From: Streptomyces coelicoflavus
GTDB taxonomy: Bacteria; Actinomycetota; Actinomycetes; Streptomycetales; Streptomycetaceae
Direction: 5' to 3'
Assembly (NCBI RefSeq): GCF_003112555.1
Contig: NZ_BEWB01000004.1
Span: forward strand, 186,001-250,000
DNA length: 64,000 nt
Shown: one piece after another, positions 28,819 to 39,264 of the stretch
Layout of the letters: every line of letters begins with the position of its first letter
Position numbering within the stretch: the first letter of the stretch is position 1
Notes under the pieces: model-generated
What the model was told of the DNA's origin: nothing
Databases searched by the model: none
Seen by the model: only the letters and a program-made list of their open reading frames with translations
Position numbers and translations under genes: made by a program

Positions 28819-28922
28819 GGGGCTCTCCTGCGGTTCTGGAGGAAGGACTCTGTCCCCCGATGTCGAACAGGTTGTACGTTAGCGGCGTCATTGTTCAAGA
28901 CCCTGGAGTGGGGGAGTTGTCC

Positions 28923-30098
28923 ATGAACGGCACGACGCGGCTGGGTGATCTCCGATGGACCCGCGGCTACACGGACCCCGCCTGGATCCGCCGCTTCACG
29001 TCCGCCGGCCGTGAACTGGCCCCCAGCCGCCGCGTGTGGCGCGGCCCGGAGCCCGCCCGTGCGCTGCCCGAGCGCCCCGTCGACCTGCACACGCCCGACA
29101 TCGGGCCGGGCGGCGGCACCACCACGCTGGAGGACCTGTTCACCGCGGCCGAGACGGACGCGTTCCTGGTGCTGCACCGGGGCGCGGTCGTCCACGAGAC
29201 GTACCGGCACGGCACCCGGGCGCACACCCCGCACTTCAACGCCTCGGCGGCCAAGTCGTACGTCGGACTGATGGCGGCGATCCTGGCCCACCAGGGTCTC
29301 CTGGACCGGTCGGCCCCCGTCCACGGCTACGTCCCCGACCTCGCGGGGACCGCCTTCGGCGACGCCACCGTCCAGGACCTGCTGCACATGGGCACCGAGG
29401 TCGCCTACGCGGGCCGGCCCTTCGACAAGGCGATGGAGGCCCAGCGGTACCACGCCGTCATCGCCCCGCAGCTGCGGCCGTTCGGCTACACCGGGCCCAC
29501 CACCATCCGCGAACACCTGCTGACCGCCCGCGCCACCGGCCGGCCGGGCACCGGGTTCCGCTACGAGAACGGCAACGTCGAGGCGCTCGCCGAGGTTCTG
29601 CGCCGGGTCACCGGACTCACCACCTCCGCCCTGCTCAGCGAGCTGATCTGGTCGAAGATCGGCGCCGAGGAGGACGCCTACTACATCCTCGACGGCGAGG
29701 GCGTCGAGGCGGCCTGCGGCGGCTTCAGCGCCACGGCACGCGACGTCGCCCGCCTCGGCGAGATGCTGCGCCGCGGCGGGGCGGTGGGCGACCGGCAGGT
29801 GGTGCCCGAGGAGGTGGCGACGAGGATCGCCGCCGGTGTCCCCGACGGCTACCCCCGCCGGGTGCGGTTCCCCGCCGCGCCGCGCGACTCCCCGGCCACG
29901 CTCTCCTACCACGACCTGTGGTGGATCCCCAACGACCCCCACGGCTCCTACCTGGCCAGCGGCATCCACGGCCAGCGGCTGCTCGTCTCGCCCGGACTCG
30001 ACATGGTCGCCGTCCACTTCGGCTCCCAGGTGGTCTCCCCGGCGGTCCCCGCCGTCCCGCTGCTCCAGGCCCTCCTGCGGATCGGCACCCGGCTCTGA
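28923..30098 (+). CDS. Beta-lactamase-fold serine hydrolase (class C-like, NylB-like)
   Basis: From ATG 28923 (GGGGGAG, 6-nt spacing) the protein has 391 residues. The catalytic SxxK is in NASAAKSYVG (Ser about residue 110) and the YxN is in RYENGN (about residue 216). A third motif region includes SGIHGQRLLVSPG near the C-terminus. This is the penicillin-recognising fold used by esterases, DD-peptidases and 6-aminohexanoate-dimer hydrolases. No signal peptide is seen, so it is probably cytosolic, which argues against a cell-wall role. It is divergent from the MFS carrier and may release the acid that the nearby ligase activates. The substrate is unproven. Confidence 0.85.
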   Translation: MNGTTRLGDLRWTRGYTDPAWIRRFTSAGRELAPSRRVWRGPEPARALPERPVDLHTPDIGPGGGTTTLEDLFTAAETDAFLVLHRGAVVHETYRHGTRAHTPHFNASAAKSYVGLMAAILAHQGLLDRSAPVHGYVPDLAGTAFGDATVQDLLHMGTEVAYAGRPFDKAMEAQRYHAVIAPQLRPFGYTGPTTIREHLLTARATGRPGTGFRYENGNVEALAEVLRRVTGLTTSALLSELIWSKIGAEEDAYYILDGEGVEAACGGFSATARDVARLGEMLRRGGAVGDRQVVPEEVATRIAAGVPDGYPRRVRFPAAPRDSPATLSYHDLWWIPNDPHGSYLASGIHGQRLLVSPGLDMVAVHFGSQVVSPAVPAVPLLQALLRIGTRL

Positions 30099-30261
30099 CC
30101 GATCGGCCCGGTCACCGCCCCCACCCCCTACCCCGGTAGCACCCCCACCTTGGCTCCCCGGTATGACGCCCGGCGCACGGGCGTCACCGCACTCTGCCTC
30201 CCGTCGCCCAGGGACCGCCGTACCGCCCGCGGACGGCGCCCGCACGGACAAGGAGGCAGAG

Positions 30262-30330
30262 ATGACGACCCGACAGGAAGAGCTCGACACCGGTGCGCCG
30301 GCCGGCGCGACCGCGGCCGGGCGCCCATGA
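30262..30330 (+). CDS. 22-codon coupling ORF before an MFS gene
   Basis: A short ORF (MTTRQEELDTGAPAGATAAG plus two residues) starts at ATG 30262 behind a strong AAGGAGG. It ends in an ATGA overlap with the MFS start at 30327. The MFS gene has no Shine-Dalgarno of its own, so the small ORF probably delivers ribosomes to it by translational coupling. The peptide has no recognised family. Confidence 0.5.
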   Translation: MTTRQEELDTGAPAGATAAGRP

Positions 30331-31739
30331 CCACGAACGCGACCACGCCCACCCTCGCGCCACCGGCCCGCATCGGGAAGGCCGCGGTAGGGGCGCTCGG
30401 CCTGCTGGCGCTGTCCACCGGCGCCCTGGAGTCGGTGGTGTCGCCCACCATCCCGCTCCTGGAACGCGAACTGGACATGAGCCAGTCCGAGGGGGCGCTG
30501 CTCAGCATCGTCCTCCTCATCACCGGCGCGCTCGTCACCCCGCTGGCGGGCAAGTTCGGGGACCGCTACGGCGGGAAGCGGGTCCTGATCCTGCTGATGG
30601 CGGTGGTCTCGGCCGGCGGCACGGTGTCCGCCCTCGCCCCGAACCTGCCCGTCCTGCTGCTCGGCCAGGTACTCCAGGGCGCGATGGTCGGGGCGCTGCC
30701 CCTGTCGTTCATCGTGGTCCGCAAACACCTCCCCGCGGGCGAGTCCAAGGTGGCCATCGGCGTGGTCAGCGGCCTCTTCGTCGGTGGCGGCATGGTCGGC
30801 ATGCTGTCGGCCGGGCCGGTGGCCGAACAGCTCTCCCGGCACTGGATGTTCGCCCTGCCCACGATGGCGGTCGTCGCGACCACGCTGCTCGTGCACCGGC
30901 TGATGCCGGCCGATCCGCCGGGCCGGACCGGCGGCGCCGGGATCGACTGGCCCGGCCTGCTGCTCCTGAGCGGGATGCTGGTCACGCTCATGCTCGTCCT
31001 CGCGCTGGCACCCGAGGCGGCCTCGCAGCCGCTCGTGCTCGCCGCCCTCGTGCTCGTGCTGGCCGCGTTTGTCACCGGCTGGGTACGGGTGGAACGGCGC
31101 GCCGCCTCGCCCATGATCGACCTGCGCATGCTGGCACGGCCCGCGATCTGGAAGGCCTGCGTGCTGACCTTCGTGATCTGCCTGGGCACCGCGATGGCCG
31201 TGTACCTCGTCCCCCAGCTCCTCGACGAGCGCGGCGACGGCTACGGCTTCGGGGCGAGCGCCACCGAGATCGGCCTCTTCCTGCTGCCCGGCGCCGTCGC
31301 CGCGACGCTGGCCGGACCCCTCGGCGGCATGGGGGACCGGCGTTTCGGCTCCCGGGCCGTCGTCACCACCGGCGTCGTCACGATGGCGGTCTCCCTGGTC
31401 GTCCTGGCGGCCGTGCACACCGAGGTCTGGCACCTCGTCGTCGGCAAGGCGCTGATCGCGCTGGCCAACGGGCTGTGCGTCACGGCGATGATGACCAGCA
31501 CCGCCACCGCCGTCGACCGCGACGACACCGGCATCGCCACCAGCCTGATCCTGGTGAGCCGCGTCCTCGGCTACGCCGTCGGCGGCCAGCTCGGCGGCGC
31601 GCTGCTCACCGCCGCCACACCCTCCGGCTCGGACGTCGCCGCCGAATCGGCCTACGTCACCGGCTTCGTCATCGCCGGCGTCGTCACGACGCTGGCCCTC
31701 TTCGTCACCCGCACCATGCGCAAGGGAGTCACCGCATGA
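30327..31739 (+). CDS. MFS transporter, DHA2-like
   Basis: The 470-residue protein starts at the ATG overlapping the stop of a 22-codon ORF. About 14 hydrophobic segments are visible. The loop 2-3 motif is GKFGDRYGGKRVLIL (about residues 75-89), and helix 5 has the antiporter-like GLFVGGGMVGML. It is a probable proton antiporter in the cytoplasmic membrane. Its stop overlaps the start of an FAD monooxygenase, so the two are translationally coupled. Such monooxygenase-exporter pairs often detoxify an antibiotic (TetX-like) or tailor and export a product; which applies is not visible. Confidence 0.85.
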   Translation: MTTNATTPTLAPPARIGKAAVGALGLLALSTGALESVVSPTIPLLERELDMSQSEGALLSIVLLITGALVTPLAGKFGDRYGGKRVLILLMAVVSAGGTVSALAPNLPVLLLGQVLQGAMVGALPLSFIVVRKHLPAGESKVAIGVVSGLFVGGGMVGMLSAGPVAEQLSRHWMFALPTMAVVATTLLVHRLMPADPPGRTGGAGIDWPGLLLLSGMLVTLMLVLALAPEAASQPLVLAALVLVLAAFVTGWVRVERRAASPMIDLRMLARPAIWKACVLTFVICLGTAMAVYLVPQLLDERGDGYGFGASATEIGLFLLPGAVAATLAGPLGGMGDRRFGSRAVVTTGVVTMAVSLVVLAAVHTEVWHLVVGKALIALANGLCVTAMMTSTATAVDRDDTGIATSLILVSRVLGYAVGGQLGGALLTAATPSGSDVAAESAYVTGFVIAGVVTTLALFVTRTMRKGVTA

Positions 31740-32869
31740 CCCGCACCACGCCCCGACCCACGGCCCTCGTCTCGGGAGCCGCCATCGCCGGGCCCGCCCT
31801 GGCCTACTGGCTCAACCGCCACGGATACGCGGTCACCGTGGTCGAGAAGGCCCGCACCATCCGGAGCGGCGGCTACCCCATCGACGTACGCGGCGCCGCA
31901 CTCGACGTGGTGGAGCGGATGGGGATCCTGCCGCAACTCCGCGACGCGCACGTCGACCTGCGCCGTCTCACCTTCCTCGACGCGGACGGCGGCGAGGTCG
32001 CCTCGCTCCACCCGCACGCCGTCACCGGCGGTACCACGGGGCGGGACCTGGAGATCCGCCGCGGCGACCTGACCGACGCGCTGTACATGGCCGTCCGGGA
32101 CGACGTGGAGTTCCTGTTCGACGACTCCGTCGACACCCTCCACCAGTCCGGGCACGGAGTCGACGTCACCTTCCGCGGCGGTGGCAGCCGTACCTTCGAC
32201 CTCGCCTTCGGCGCGGACGGCATGCACTCGCGCACCCGGGAGACGGTGTTCGGCCCGGAGGAGCGGTTCCGCCGGTATCTCGGCCACTGCTTCGCCGTGT
32301 TCACCATGCCCAACACCCTCGGCCTGTCCCACGAGACGGTCATGTGGAACACCCCGGGCAGGACCGCCGCGCTCTACGCCGTGGGGGACGACGACGAGGT
32401 CCACGCCTTCCTGAACTTCGCCCGGCCCGAACCGCCCCAGGACGCCTTCGGCGACCCGCAGGCCCAACGGGACCTGGTCGCCCAGGTGTTCGCCGACGCC
32501 GGATGGAAGGTCCCGGACATCCTGACGGCCCTGGACGACGCGGACGACCTGTTCTTCGACGCGGTGAGCCAGATCCGCATGCCCCGCTGGTCCAGCGGCC
32601 GGGTCGCGCTGGTGGGCGACGCCGCGCACGCACCCTCGTTCCTCACCGGCCAGGGCACCAGCCTCGCCCTCGTCGGCGCGTACCACCTGGCCGGTGCCCT
32701 GGCCGACGGGGACCACGAGGCGGGTTTCGCCGCGTACGAGCGCGGGGCGCGTGACCTCGTGACCCGCACTCAGGACCGGGTCGGCGAGGGTGGCGGCACG
32801 CTGTTCCCGACCACGCAAGAGGCCCTGGAGCGGCGCAACGAACGGCTGCGCGCGCTCAGCCGCCGATGA
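31736..32869 (+). CDS. FAD-dependent aromatic monooxygenase (TetX/PHBH-like)
   Basis: The 377-residue protein starts in an ATGA overlap with the MFS gene. The N-terminal dinucleotide motif is SGAAIAGPALAYWL, where the middle glycine of GxGxxG is replaced by Ala, as is common in this actinobacterial group. The second FAD motif DG is in LAFGADGMHSRTR (about residue 155) and the GD motif is VALVGDAAHAPSFLTGQGTS (about 285-304). This is class A flavoprotein hydroxylase architecture without a C-terminal thioredoxin domain. It uses NADPH and oxygen on an unknown aromatic or polyketide substrate. Coupling to an exporter suggests antibiotic inactivation or tailoring. Confidence 0.87.
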   Translation: MTRTTPRPTALVSGAAIAGPALAYWLNRHGYAVTVVEKARTIRSGGYPIDVRGAALDVVERMGILPQLRDAHVDLRRLTFLDADGGEVASLHPHAVTGGTTGRDLEIRRGDLTDALYMAVRDDVEFLFDDSVDTLHQSGHGVDVTFRGGGSRTFDLAFGADGMHSRTRETVFGPEERFRRYLGHCFAVFTMPNTLGLSHETVMWNTPGRTAALYAVGDDDEVHAFLNFARPEPPQDAFGDPQAQRDLVAQVFADAGWKVPDILTALDDADDLFFDAVSQIRMPRWSSGRVALVGDAAHAPSFLTGQGTSLALVGAYHLAGALADGDHEAGFAAYERGARDLVTRTQDRVGEGGGTLFPTTQEALERRNERLRALSRR

Positions 32870-32939
32870 ACCCCCGCCCACGCCTCGCCCGACACGCGGA
32901 TCACGGGGCCGGGCGAGACGGTCTGGGCGGAGTACGAGG

Positions 32940-33033
32940 TTTCTGAGAATCCGGCCGCACCGGTGACGGCTTTGCCCGTTTCCTCCGCGTAGCGGTCCGG
33001 GACGGCCGCTCGGGGTTCTCAGAAAGCTCCCAG
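32940..33033 (+). promoter_or_regulatory. Repeat-rich control region upstream of the MMPL gene
   Basis: TTTCTGAGAA (32940-32949) and TTCTCAGAAA (33016-33025) are perfect inverted repeats 66 bp apart. The second also forms a direct repeat, CTCAG (33018-33022) and CCCAG (33029-33033), spaced 11 bp, as for OmpR-type regulators. An OmpR-type regulator is encoded three genes downstream in the same block. Confidence 0.5.
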
Positions 33034-33117
33034 GATCTCTCCGGATCCGGTCAGGGAGGGCTGACAGCGTCACGCCCGGATGTTCTGTGAGCCCCGACCC
33101 GACTTGGAGCCCTTTCC

Positions 33118-35235
<2,118 letters not shown>

Positions 35236-35276
35236 CATCCCACTTCTCTCGCCCCCCCGTGCACAGGAGCCTCCTC

Positions 35277-36788
35277 ATGCCCGCAGTGACTCCCTGCCCG
35301 CGCCCGCCCTCCCCGCCCGCCTGGCGCCACGTCCTCGAAGGCGCCCTCGCCGTCGTGGCCGCCCTCGGCACCATGGCCGCCACGGCCTGGGCCGCCCTGA
35401 CCCTCCTCGGTGCCGACGGCGTCGCACCGGTCTCCCGGCTGGTGCCGACGCTGGTGAGCACGGCCGTCGGCGGCGGCGTCACCCTGGAGTCGGCCGCCGA
35501 GCCCGGCGGCTCCGCGGGCGGCGGGGGCCTCGCCGGGCTGTTCGGCGGGGGCGACGGCGGCCTGAGCATCGCGCTGGCGGGCCGGGCGACGCTGACACCC
35601 CTGACCCTGTCCTTCCTGGGCGCGGCGGTACTGGCGCTCGTGTTCTTCCGGCCGCTGCGCCGCCGGGCCCGGCCCGCCCCGGCGATGCTGTGGGCGCGGT
35701 GCGCCGGCGCGCTGGTGACCTCGGCGGCGGCCCTGCCGGTGTGCGCCGTCCTGGCGACGGGCACCGCACGGCTGCCGCAGAGCCTGAAGGACCGGATGGG
35801 CGAGCGCGCCGGGTCGGGCGGGTTCGGCGGGTTCGGCGGGTTCGGAGGATTCGGGGGAGGCGGTGGCGGTGGCGGTGGTCTCGCCTCCGAGCTGTCCTCG
35901 GTCGGATTCCGGACCGACGTCGTCGGCACCGCCTTCCCCGGCGTTCTCGGTGTGGCCGCCGTCCTCGCGGTCGGCTGCCTCGCCGCACGCCGGACGGCAC
36001 TGCCCCGCCCCCTCGCCCTGAGCGGACTGCGGACCAAGTGGAACGCCGTCCTTTCCACCCTGACCGGGACCGCGGCCGTGCTGTGCTGCGCCGCCCTGGC
36101 CGTCGCCGTCCTCGCCGGTGCCGCGGCCCTGACCGGACGGGGCCGCGGCGCGGAGGTCGCGGGGGTGCTGCTGCTCGCCGGGCCCAACCTGATCGCCGCG
36201 GTGCTCACCGCCGGTACCGGCACGTCCTGGCAGGCCGGGGTGGGACGGACCCGGCCCGAGGGCGGCGGGATGCTCGGCATGCTCGGCGCCGGGCAGCAGG
36301 ACGGCACGTCGGGCGCGGACCGGTCGGTGGATCTCGGCCACTGGGCGGGCGCGGGCGTGCCGCTGTGGGCGATGGGACTGCTGCTCGCGGTGCTCCTGCT
36401 GACGGCCGCCGGGTACGTCGCCGCCGCCCGGACCCCGGCCCGCACCCCGCGTCAGGACGCCGACTCCCTGCTGGACCGCCACGCGGACACCGCCCTGCGC
36501 ATGGGCGTCGCGGCCGGCGTCGCGACGTTCGTGCTCCCTTACCTCGCGCGCGGTTCGCTGCGGATGGGCGTCAGTCTCATGGGCCGGGAGATGGGCGGCC
36601 TGGACGCGGGCCTCGACACCGGCCCCGGGCTGTCCGCCCTCACCGCGTTCGTCGTGGCCGCCCTCGCCGCCTACGCCGGAAGCCGTCTGCAGGGGCGGCG
36701 GGCACGGCGTCGCGCACGGGCGCAGGAGACGACCGGCGGCACGCCCGCGCACGGGCGCCGCGCCCTCACGTCCGACTCGGCCTCCTGA
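35277..36788 (+). CDS. Large hydrophobic membrane protein (streptophobe-like)
   Basis: The 503-residue protein starts at ATG 35277 behind AGGAG. It is almost all Ala, Gly, Leu and Val with about ten hydrophobic segments. A run of GGF repeats followed by polyglycine (about residues 178-200, tandem TTCGGCGGG at DNA level) sits in an outside loop. The look matches what is called the streptophobe family, known only from Streptomyces and relatives, with no established function. It lies 41 bp after the MMPL gene and 86 bp before a response-regulator gene, so it belongs to that unit. It could act as an accessory or sensor component; this is only context. Confidence 0.6.
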   Translation: MPAVTPCPRPPSPPAWRHVLEGALAVVAALGTMAATAWAALTLLGADGVAPVSRLVPTLVSTAVGGGVTLESAAEPGGSAGGGGLAGLFGGGDGGLSIALAGRATLTPLTLSFLGAAVLALVFFRPLRRRARPAPAMLWARCAGALVTSAAALPVCAVLATGTARLPQSLKDRMGERAGSGGFGGFGGFGGFGGGGGGGGGLASELSSVGFRTDVVGTAFPGVLGVAAVLAVGCLAARRTALPRPLALSGLRTKWNAVLSTLTGTAAVLCCAALAVAVLAGAAALTGRGRGAEVAGVLLLAGPNLIAAVLTAGTGTSWQAGVGRTRPEGGGMLGMLGAGQQDGTSGADRSVDLGHWAGAGVPLWAMGLLLAVLLLTAAGYVAAARTPARTPRQDADSLLDRHADTALRMGVAAGVATFVLPYLARGSLRMGVSLMGREMGGLDAGLDTGPGLSALTAFVVAALAAYAGSRLQGRRARRRARAQETTGGTPAHGRRALTSDSAS

Positions 36789-36874
36789 GAAGCCGTGTGT
36801 TCTCCTGGTGGCTTCCCCGGCAGACTCCCCTTCCCCGAGCCGTAGCAGACCTCCCCGAGAAGGCGAACACGACC

Positions 36875-37624
36875 ATGGCGGCACCGACACCCCCCTCGCG
36901 CCCCGCGGGCCGCACGGACCACCTGCTGGTCGTGGACGACGAGCCCACCGTCCGGGAACTGCTGCGCACCGCCCTGCGCTACGCCGGGTTCGACGTCGAC
37001 GCCGCCGCCACCGGCCTGGAAGCCCTCGACCTGGCCGCGCGGCGCACCCCGGACCTCGTCCTGCTCGACGTCATGCTCCCGGACATGGACGGCTTCGAGG
37101 TGATCCGCCGCCTGCGCGCCCAGCCCCGCTCCCCGCGGCCGGGCCGGGGCGGCGACGTCCCGGTCCTGTTCGTCACCGCGCGCGAGGACCGCCGGGACCG
37201 GCTGCACGGACTGCGCCTGGGCGGCGACGACTACGTCACCAAACCCTTCGACCTGGAGGAGCTGATCGCGCGGATCCACGCCGTGCTGCGACGCACCCGC
37301 GGCGAGACACCGGTCCGCCTCACCGTCGGCGACCTGCACCTCGAACCCGACAGCCACCACGTCACCCGGGCGGGCCGGACCGTGCGCCTGTCGCCGACCG
37401 AGTTCCGCCTGCTGCACTTCCTGGTCGCCAACGCCGGACGGACCATGACCAAGAGCCAGATCCTGGACAGCGTCTGGGAGTACGACTTCGGCGGCGACCC
37501 CAGCATCGTCGACACCTACATCAGCTATCTGCGCCGCAAGGTCGACCCCGGTGACGCCGACGGACCCCGGCTCATCCACACCGTCCGCGGCGTCGGCTAC
37601 GTCGTCCGCGAGCCCCGCCCGTGA
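36875..37624 (+). CDS. Response regulator, OmpR/PhoB type
   Basis: The 249-residue protein starts at ATG 36875. The receiver domain has LLVVDDEP, the phospho-acceptor Asp in LVLLDVMLPDMDG (about residue 65), Thr in LFVTARED and the Lys in DDYVTKPFD. The winged-helix output domain includes VRLSPTEFRLLHFLVANAGR and the recognition/turn region VDTYISYLRRKVD. It overlaps the kinase gene by 4 bp (GTGA). The probable target is the promoter of the MMPL gene, where 11-bp-spaced direct repeats are seen. A Ser/Pro/Arg/Gly-rich insert of about 12 residues (RSPRPGRGG) lies in the receiver domain after QP. Confidence 0.92.
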   Translation: MAAPTPPSRPAGRTDHLLVVDDEPTVRELLRTALRYAGFDVDAAATGLEALDLAARRTPDLVLLDVMLPDMDGFEVIRRLRAQPRSPRPGRGGDVPVLFVTAREDRRDRLHGLRLGGDDYVTKPFDLEELIARIHAVLRRTRGETPVRLTVGDLHLEPDSHHVTRAGRTVRLSPTEFRLLHFLVANAGRTMTKSQILDSVWEYDFGGDPSIVDTYISYLRRKVDPGDADGPRLIHTVRGVGYVVREPRP

Positions 37625-39186
37625 AGCGGCTCGGCCCGTGGTCCCCCGCGGCGTGGCTGGGCCGGACGTCGCTGCGCACCCGGCTGCTGTGCCTGTCCGT
37701 CGCCCTGGTCGCCGTCGGTCTGCTCGGCACGGGGCTGCTCGTCACCACCGCGCTGCACGGCTACCTCCAGGACCGGGTCGACGACCGGCTCGCACTCACC
37801 GGTGAGATCTCCGCCCGGCTGTCCCCGCCGCCCGGCACCGGCACCCCGCCGAGCGTGCGCGCTGTCGGCGTGCTCGGCGACACCACCGTCACGTACGTGG
37901 ACGAAGCCGGTGCCGCCCGCCGGACGTTCGACGCCAGTACCGCGCCCTCGGGCGGCGGGCCCGACCTGCCCCGGCTCGACCGTGCGGCCGTCCTCGGCCA
38001 CGGCGGCCGGCCCTTCACCGTGTCCGCCCGGGACGGAGAGCACGACTGGCGGGTCGTCGCCGTGGCGCAGCCCGCCAAGGCCGTGCCGCCGGACCTCGCC
38101 GAGAGCGGCGGATCCGTCGTCGTGGCCACCTCCATGGAGGAGGTCGACCGCACCATCACCAAGACCCGGAACCTCTCCCTGACCGCGGGCGTCGCCCTGC
38201 TCGCGGTCCTGGGAGTCGCCGGCTGGTTCGCAGTGCGCTCGGGGCTGCGTCCGCTCACCCGGATCGAGGAGACCGCCACCGCGATCACCTCCGGCGACTA
38301 CTCCCACCGCGTCCCGCGACCCGCCGCCGCGCACACCGAGGTGGGGCGCCTGACCACCTGCATCAACCAGATGCTCGACCGGATCGACACCGCCTTCCGG
38401 GCCCGCACCGAGGCCGAGGCGAGAACCCGGCGCTTCTTCGCCGACGCCAGCCACGAACTGCGCACGCCGCTCGTCGGCATCAAGGGCTACACCGACCTGC
38501 ACCGCATGGGTGCCACGCCCACCCGCGAGGACGTCGACCGGACGATGACGCGGATCGCGGCCGAGTCCGAACGCCTCACCCGGCTCGTCGAGGAGATGTT
38601 CCTCCTCGCCCGCCTCGACGAGGACACCGTCGCCGCGCAGAGCGGCCCGGACACCGCCCGCGCACCCGCCCTCGCCCTCGACCTCGCCCCCATGGACCTG
38701 CGCACCCTCGCCGCCGACGCCCTGCGCGACGTACGCGCCCTGGACCGCACGCGCCCGGTGACCCTGACCGGACCGGGCGGCGGGAAACCGGCCAGCGCCC
38801 CCGCCCACGCCGACGAGGCCCGGCTGCGCCAGGTCGTCACCAACCTCATCGGCAACGCCGTCACCCACACCCCGTCCGGCACGCCCCTGCGCATCGGCGT
38901 CGGCACGGTGGGGCCGCACGCCGTTCTGGAGGTCGCCGACCAGGGGCCCGGCCTCACCGACAGCGAACGCGCCCACGTCTTCGACCGCTTCTACCGCACC
39001 GACGACTCCCGCACCCGCGCCACCGGCGGTTCCGGCCTCGGCCTCTCCATCGCCCACGCCCTCGTGACCGCGCACGCCGGCCGCGTCACCCTCGACACCG
39101 CCCCCGGCCGGGGCTGCACGTTCCGCATCCTGCTGCCCCTGCCCGACGACCCGGCGCGGGCCCGACCCGCCGACCGGCCCACCTGA
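37621..39186 (+). CDS. Sensor histidine kinase (HAMP-HisKA-HATPase)
   Basis: The 521-residue protein starts at GTG 37621, overlapping the regulator's stop. Helix 1 (about residues 20-45) and helix 2 (about 183-205) enclose an outside sensor domain of about 135 residues. A HAMP linker (about 206-258), the phosphoacceptor box FADASHELRTPLVGIKGY (His at about 279) and the ATPase with N-box NLIGNAVTH and G-boxes DQGPGL and GGSGLGLSIAHAL follow. It is the cognate kinase of the OmpR-type regulator. The block order, transporter then hydrophobic protein then regulator then kinase, suggests that it senses an envelope or lipid cue and induces the MMPL pump. Confidence 0.92.
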   Translation: MKRLGPWSPAAWLGRTSLRTRLLCLSVALVAVGLLGTGLLVTTALHGYLQDRVDDRLALTGEISARLSPPPGTGTPPSVRAVGVLGDTTVTYVDEAGAARRTFDASTAPSGGGPDLPRLDRAAVLGHGGRPFTVSARDGEHDWRVVAVAQPAKAVPPDLAESGGSVVVATSMEEVDRTITKTRNLSLTAGVALLAVLGVAGWFAVRSGLRPLTRIEETATAITSGDYSHRVPRPAAAHTEVGRLTTCINQMLDRIDTAFRARTEAEARTRRFFADASHELRTPLVGIKGYTDLHRMGATPTREDVDRTMTRIAAESERLTRLVEEMFLLARLDEDTVAAQSGPDTARAPALALDLAPMDLRTLAADALRDVRALDRTRPVTLTGPGGGKPASAPAHADEARLRQVVTNLIGNAVTHTPSGTPLRIGVGTVGPHAVLEVADQGPGLTDSERAHVFDRFYRTDDSRTRATGGSGLGLSIAHALVTAHAGRVTLDTAPGRGCTFRILLPLPDDPARARPADRPT

Positions 39187-39234
39187 CCGCCCGCCGCCGC
39201 CGCCGTCCTCGTCCGGGACGGCGGCGGCGGGCGG
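39187..39234. terminator. Bidirectional GC hairpin
   Basis: ACCGCCCGCCGCCG-type arms (left 39186-39209, right about 39214-39234) can pair over about 20 bp with one slipped CCG unit. They lie directly after the kinase stop and before the convergent MFS gene. A short array of CGCGGTCA/CGCGGTA units follows at 39238-39270. Confidence 0.6.
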
Positions 39235-39264
39235 TGACGCGGTCACGCGGTACGCGGTACGCGG

